NCBI RefSeq assembly: GCF_001562275.1
Contig: NZ_CP014304.1
Span: 5,022,001-5,086,000 of the forward strand
Direction: 5' to 3'
Source: Hymenobacter sp. PAMC 26628
GTDB lineage: Bacteria; Bacteroidota; Bacteroidia; Cytophagales; Hymenobacteraceae
Length of the DNA stretch: 64,000 nucleotides
Shown: positions 60,405 through 64,000 of the stretch, piece by piece
Layout of the letters: each line of letters starts with the position of its first letter
Position numbering within the stretch: position 1 is the first letter of the stretch
Translations under genes and position numbers: made by a program
The notes under the pieces: model-generated
What the model was told of the DNA's origin: nothing
Databases searched by the model: none
Seen by the model: only the letters and a program-made list of their open reading frames with translations

Positions 60405-61205
60405 TTATAAGCCCATTTTCTTCCGGTAGCTACCGGCCATGCTTTTGGCGGTTACGGCATTCGGTACTAGTGCCAGCAGTTTGGCCCCGAGTCGGTTCAG
60501 GCGACCCGATACGACGGCCTGTTGGCCGGTATCGAGCGCTTTGAGGGTTTCATCCGCCACCTGCTCGGGGGTTTGCGCCGCGCTGGTGTACTCCGTATTG
60601 AGGCCTTTGCCGATGTCGCCCGCAATGCCCGCGGCCTCGTTGAAATTGGTTTTGGTCAGCCCTGGGAACAGCAGCAAGACCCGAATGTTGTGCGGCTTGC
60701 ACTCCTCGGTAATGGCCTCGGTGAATGCGCGCACGAAGGCTTTGCTGGCTGCGTACGTCGCCATGTACGGGATGGGCATAAAGGCCGCCATCGAGGCCAC
60801 GTTGACGATGGTGCCGCTTCGGCGGGCCTGCATCTGGGGCAGAAACAGGTGCGTCAGGGCCACCAGGGCCGACACGTTCAACTGTAGCAACCGCAACTCC
60901 GCGTCCAGCGCCAGCGCCGAAAACTCCCCGCCCGAGCCAATCCCGGCATTGTTGATGAGCCCGGTTATTTCCAGGCCGCGCTGCTGGGTTTCGGCAAAAA
61001 TCTGGGTTGGGGCAGTAGGCAACGCCAAATCGGCCGCGATGTACTGGGCGCTGATGCCATACGTTTCGGCCAGCTGCCGACATTGCGCGGCGAGTTTGGC
61101 GGCGTTTCGGGCCACCAGCAGCAGGTTGTGCTTCCGTTCGGCAAACCGGGCGGCCAGGGCTTCCCCTATGCCGCCCGACGCGCCGGTTATCAAAGTCGTT
61201 TCCAT
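60405..61205 (-). CDS. SDR-family oxidoreductase
   Basis: 266 residues: TGASGGIGEAL, INNAGIGSGG, VASMAAFMPIPY with the catalytic Ser, and YAASKAFV for Tyr/Lys. Similar to the SDR at 40527-41324, including the C-terminal region (NRLGAKLLALVPNAVTAKSM), so DltE-like. NAD(P)H-dependent reduction or oxidation, substrate unknown. The AraC gene follows after 10 bp. Confidence 0.88.
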   Translation of the reverse strand: METTLITGASGGIGEALAARFAERKHNLLLVARNAAKLAAQCRQLAETYGISAQYIAADLALPTAPTQIFAETQQRGLEITGLINNAGIGSGGEFSALALDAELRLLQLNVSALVALTHLFLPQMQARRSGTIVNVASMAAFMPIPYMATYAASKAFVRAFTEAITEECKPHNIRVLLLFPGLTKTNFNEAAGIAGDIGKGLNTEYTSAAQTPEQVADETLKALDTGQQAVVSGRLNRLGAKLLALVPNAVTAKSMAGSYRKKMGL

Positions 61206-61621
61206 TGCTCGTGCTTGCGCTAGTTAGCTTACGGCAAAGGTGCGGCAGCTGCCCAACCGAAAAGTATCCAGGATGCGGTTTGTTGTGTCCAAACTTCGGG
61301 TTGTCGTCGGTTACAAGGGGAGAGCATCAAAAAGTGTGGGGCAGTCGGTTTCTGGATTAAGCGGTTATTTGCTCCGTTGTTGTCTGAACCGACTGCAAAA
61401 GAGGATTGCCCCACACTTTTTGATGCTCTCTGCCCAAGGGGGTAGCACAATACTAGGGACAGAAATTCCCGCTAAGAGTATAGGGTATATTTATTGCTTC
61501 GGTGCCTCCCTGGTGCCAATGAACCCTGGCCACGTTGTAGCTGGCTTATACCCCGGTGGCTCAGGCAAGGTGGGTGGCCGGAAAATCGATGGTCGGAAAT
61601 TCATTCAGTCGATTTTGCCCA
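61206..61621. other. Intergenic region containing MITE copy C
   Basis: 416 bp with no supported gene. It contains the MITE-like repeat at 61321-61429. The remainder, including AT-rich DNA around 61450-61500, shows no motif I can name. Confidence 0.45.
61321..61429. mobile_element. MITE-like palindromic repeat, copy C
   Basis: AGAGCATCAAAAAGTGTGGG at the left and CCCACACTTTTTGATGCTCT at the right, plus an inner stem (GCAGTCGGTT / AACCGACTGC). About 109 bp with no ORF. It is the cleanest copy of the family. Confidence 0.8.
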
Positions 61622-62638
61622 CTAGGCAGGTACCCGGACGCGGTTCGTGGACGTCCGGGCTGGGTCGGGTAGCTCGGCCGGGAAAGGGAGGCTAACCGGG
61701 GCGGCTGGCAGTCGCGGAGCAGGCGGCAGGGGCTGCTCGGCCCGGTTGTAGTGCCGGGGCGAGCAGCCCATGACCCGCTTGAAGGCGGTGCTGAAGGCGC
61801 TCTCGGATTCGTAGCCGAGCGCCTGCGCGATGACCGCCAGCGAGTCGCCAGCGTGGGTCAGCCGGTCGGCGGCCAGCCGCATCCGCCAGCGGGTCAGGTA
61901 CTCTAGGGGGGCTTGGCCGACCGCTTGCTTGAACTGGACGGCGAAGCTGGTGCGCGACATCCCGGCGCACGCCGCCAGCGCCTGCACCGTCCAGCGCTGC
62001 GCCGGGTCCGCGTGCAGGGCGGTGAGGGCCGCGCCCAGCCGCTTGTCGGCCAGCGCGTAGAGCCAGCCGACGCCGCCGGCGGCCCCATCGAGTAGGTGCC
62101 GCCGCAGCGCCTGCACCAGCAGCAGGGTGGCCAACTGCTGGGCCACCAGAAAGCCCCCCGGCTGCGGCGCGTGCAACTCCTGCTGCAGCCGTTCCAGCGT
62201 CCAGCGCAACACCGCCTTGTCGGCTTCCGCCCGGATGTGGACGACCGGCGGCAGCACGCCCAGCAACAGGTCGGCCTGCGCGCCCGCGAGGGTGAAATAA
62301 CCGCCCAGGCTCAGAAAATCGCCGCCGCCCTGGTACGTCACGATGCCGCCCGTGCCCCGGTTAGGAAAGAGGGTGAGCACATCCACGGGTGCCAGCGCCA
62401 AGTCACTGGCCACGCGGAAAGGCTGCCCGTGCGGCAACAGCAGGCAGTCCCCCGTCTCGACCCGAACTGGGTCGGCCACCCCCGCTACAGACAGCCAGCA
62501 CGCGCCGGCCGCCGCCGCGTAGAACTTGATGCCTTCGTGCGGGCCGAACGCGATGGACCACTCGCCCCCCGCCGAAAAGGCATTGTAGAGGTACCCGCGA
62601 ATCTTCACCAATGACAAAACATCTGAGAGGGGGTCCAT
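61622..62638 (-). CDS. AraC-family regulator with cupin_6-type sensing domain
   Basis: 338 residues. N-terminal AraC-binding cupin (GACWLSVAGVADPVRVETGD, CLLLPHGQPFRV) and C-terminal HTH pair (LAACAGMSRTSFAVQFKQAV; ALGYESESAFSTAFKRVMG, then CSPRHYNR). A Pro-rich tail follows. It is divergent from the NmrA-like gene at 62814 across 175 bp and probably controls the tandem NmrA-like genes. Confidence 0.87.
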   Translation of the reverse strand: MDPLSDVLSLVKIRGYLYNAFSAGGEWSIAFGPHEGIKFYAAAAGACWLSVAGVADPVRVETGDCLLLPHGQPFRVASDLALAPVDVLTLFPNRGTGGIVTYQGGGDFLSLGGYFTLAGAQADLLLGVLPPVVHIRAEADKAVLRWTLERLQQELHAPQPGGFLVAQQLATLLLVQALRRHLLDGAAGGVGWLYALADKRLGAALTALHADPAQRWTVQALAACAGMSRTSFAVQFKQAVGQAPLEYLTRWRMRLAADRLTHAGDSLAVIAQALGYESESAFSTAFKRVMGCSPRHYNRAEQPLPPAPRLPAAPVSLPFPAELPDPARTSTNRVRVPA

Positions 62639-62813
62639 GAGCTACTCCTATTATTTTGAACGCCCACAAAGATAATACGGACGATAACGCATAGGCCGTT
62701 CTTAGGCGGCGGGTAATTTTGCATGGCCGGGCGGTAATTGTGCGGCGGCCTAAACTCAATCAACGACTCTACTCCCGCAGCACGGCGAAGCACAACCATC
62801 TGCTACTTACTTT

Positions 62814-63725
62814 ATGAAAAAAATACTGGTTATCGGCGCGTCGGGCTTCATTGGCCGGCAGTTAACCACCGCGCTGTTGGCCGCCGGCTACGCGGTCCGC
62901 TGCCTGGCGCGGAATGTGGCAAAGGTCGCAGACCTGACCGCCGCCGGCTGCGAAATCATGCCGGGCGACATTGCGGACCTGGCATCGGTGCAGCGGGCGG
63001 CAGCAGCAGTAGAGGCCGTCTACATCTCCATCCACACCTTATCGCCCCAGCCGGGCAGCGGGGCCGGCGCGCGGTTTATGGATGTCGAAAAAACCGGCGT
63101 CCAAAACGTCATCACGGCCTGCCGCGCAGCGGGCGTGCGTCGGGTAATTTACGTTACTTCTCTGGGCATTTCTCCCGATGAGCGAAGCGAGTGGCTGCGC
63201 GAGCGTTGGCACACCGAACAGCTGCTGCTCACCAGCGGCTTGGACGCCACCGTCATCCGGCCCGGCTTCGTCATTGGCGTGGGCGGCCTCGGGTTCGACA
63301 CGGTGGTAGGCAACGCCAAGCGCCGCGTCGCCTTCAGTCTGAGCGGCGACCGGCCCAGGATGCGCACCATTGCCGTGGACGACCTGGTGTATTACCTCGT
63401 CGGCGTGCTGGACGAGCCCCGCACCTACGGGCAAGGCTACGACGTGGGCAACGACAACCTCTTATCCACCAACCAGCTGATTGACGGCACGGCCGACCTG
63501 CTGGGCCGGCCGCATCCGCTCAAGCTCCAGTTGCCGCTCGGCCTAATGGGTGCGGGTGCTCCGCTCATCGAACGGATGGGCAAGCTCGCCCGCGGCACCA
63601 TCAAGGGCATTGTGGAGGGTGTGAAGGTCGAGATGATTGGCAACCCGCTGCCGCTGCGCGCGCTTCTGCCACGGCCACCTTTGCCCTTTCGACAGGCCGT
63701 GAAGCGGGCCTTGGCCATGAGCTAG
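62814..63725 (+). CDS. NmrA-like NAD(P)-binding reductase
   Basis: 303 residues. GASGFIGRQL glycine motif, VYISIHTLSPQPGSGAGARF, and VRRVIYVTSLGISPDERSEW. Atypical SDR without a strict YxxxK pair; resembles NmrA/quinone-oxidoreductase-2-like proteins. It may reduce quinones or act as a redox-sensing protein. A hairpin follows the stop and a near-identical N-terminus starts again at 63816, so the gene is tandemly duplicated. Confidence 0.85.
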   Translation: MKKILVIGASGFIGRQLTTALLAAGYAVRCLARNVAKVADLTAAGCEIMPGDIADLASVQRAAAAVEAVYISIHTLSPQPGSGAGARFMDVEKTGVQNVITACRAAGVRRVIYVTSLGISPDERSEWLRERWHTEQLLLTSGLDATVIRPGFVIGVGGLGFDTVVGNAKRRVAFSLSGDRPRMRTIAVDDLVYYLVGVLDEPRTYGQGYDVGNDNLLSTNQLIDGTADLLGRPHPLKLQLPLGLMGAGAPLIERMGKLARGTIKGIVEGVKVEMIGNPLPLRALLPRPPLPFRQAVKRALAMS

Positions 63726-63767
63726 CGGCGCTGCCGCGCGGCGGGTACTCGAACCTTAATTCCCCAC

Positions 63768-63795
63768 GCGCTTCCTCCTGAACGGGAGGAAGCGC
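63768..63795. terminator. Hairpin between tandem NmrA-like genes
   Basis: GCGCTTCCTCC / GGAGGAAGCGC, 11-bp stem with 6-base loop, in the 90-bp gap between the tandem genes. T content downstream is low, so it may attenuate rather than fully terminate. Confidence 0.6.
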
Positions 63796-63815
63796 CTTAA
63801 CAAGCCACCTGATTT

Positions 63816-64000
63816 ATGAAAACAGTTTTGGTTATCGGCGCGTCGGGCTTTATTGGCCGGCAGCTGAGTAACGCCTTATTAGCCGCCGGCTACGCGGTTC
63901 GCTGCCTGGCGCGGGAGGTAGCGAAGGTCGAGGATCTGGCCCGCGCCGGCTGCGAGGTGATGCCGGGAGATATTTCAGACCTCGCAGCGGTGCAGCGGGC
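63816..64000 (+). CDS. NmrA-like protein, tandem paralogue, 3' end outside window
   Basis: 61 codons are visible from ATG 63816: MKTVLVIGASGFIGRQLSNA, then LLAAGYAVRCLAREVAKV. It is the same order and almost the same sequence as the protein at 62814 (MKKILVIGASGFIGRQL). The glycine motif is intact. It is the second member of a tandem duplication; whether further copies follow cannot be seen. Confidence 0.85.
   Translation, partial: MKTVLVIGASGFIGRQLSNALLAAGYAVRCLAREVAKVEDLARAGCEVMPGDISDLAAVQR

Noticed and set aside
1-64000. tRNA or rRNA genes
   Set aside because: No cloverleaf with a TTC-type T-loop or rRNA core sequence was recognised in the gaps; a covariance-model search would be needed to exclude them fully.

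Overview
The window looks like a chromosome segment of a GC-rich Bacteroidota of the Hymenobacter type. This rests on KdpF/A/B/C and two Kup proteins of that flavour, OmpL-like outer membrane barrels, EthD, DoxX and HxlR genes, and dense intergenic palindromes and IS elements. The genus is an inference; no rRNA or tRNA gene was seen. Two halves differ sharply.

Positions 1-29.8 kb form a dedicated potassium and ion homeostasis locus. It opens with a sigma-54 response regulator (cut by the window edge), its likely partner histidine kinase and two convergent Kup transporters. A plus-strand set follows: an OmpL-like porin, a divergent kdpA and kdpC, with no kdpB. A long minus-strand series reads from right to left: a 31-residue membrane peptide, kdpF, kdpA, a YnfA-like protein, kdpB, kdpC, three OmpL-like barrels plus a small secreted peptide, a KdpD sensor module without kinase, a PAS/HAMP histidine kinase, a kinase-less HAMP sensor, a CPA1 antiporter and an esterase-like protein. 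A second, complete sigma-54 regulator closes the locus. The two regulators share an apparently identical 437-bp tract in inverted orientation. No OmpR-type KdpE is present, so control probably runs through KdpD-like sensing, the PAS kinases and NtrC-type regulators.

Positions 30-64 kb are an accessory region of short oxidoreductase units (SDR, NmrA-like, aldo/keto reductase, ketopantoate-reductase-like, luciferase-like monooxygenase, alpha/beta hydrolase, metallo-beta-lactamase fold), each next to its own AraC, HxlR, TetR or Crp regulator. It is scarred by mobile DNA: two decayed IS481-type elements, an IS4/IS701-like element nested in an IS110 gene, an IS982 element nested in an IS3 element, four copies or half-copies of a palindromic MITE-like repeat, and three copies of a 69-bp perfect palindrome.

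The most notable structure is at 31.5-36.6 kb. The outer two copies of the 69-bp palindrome bracket a five-gene cargo (SDR, NmrA-like, HxlR, hydrolase, aldo/keto reductase) that appears to have split a DUF2147 gene. The signal peptide lies on one side and the mature domain on the other, with a short near-duplicated target sequence. Other broken genes are an aldo/keto reductase split by IS481 and a frameshifted SDR.
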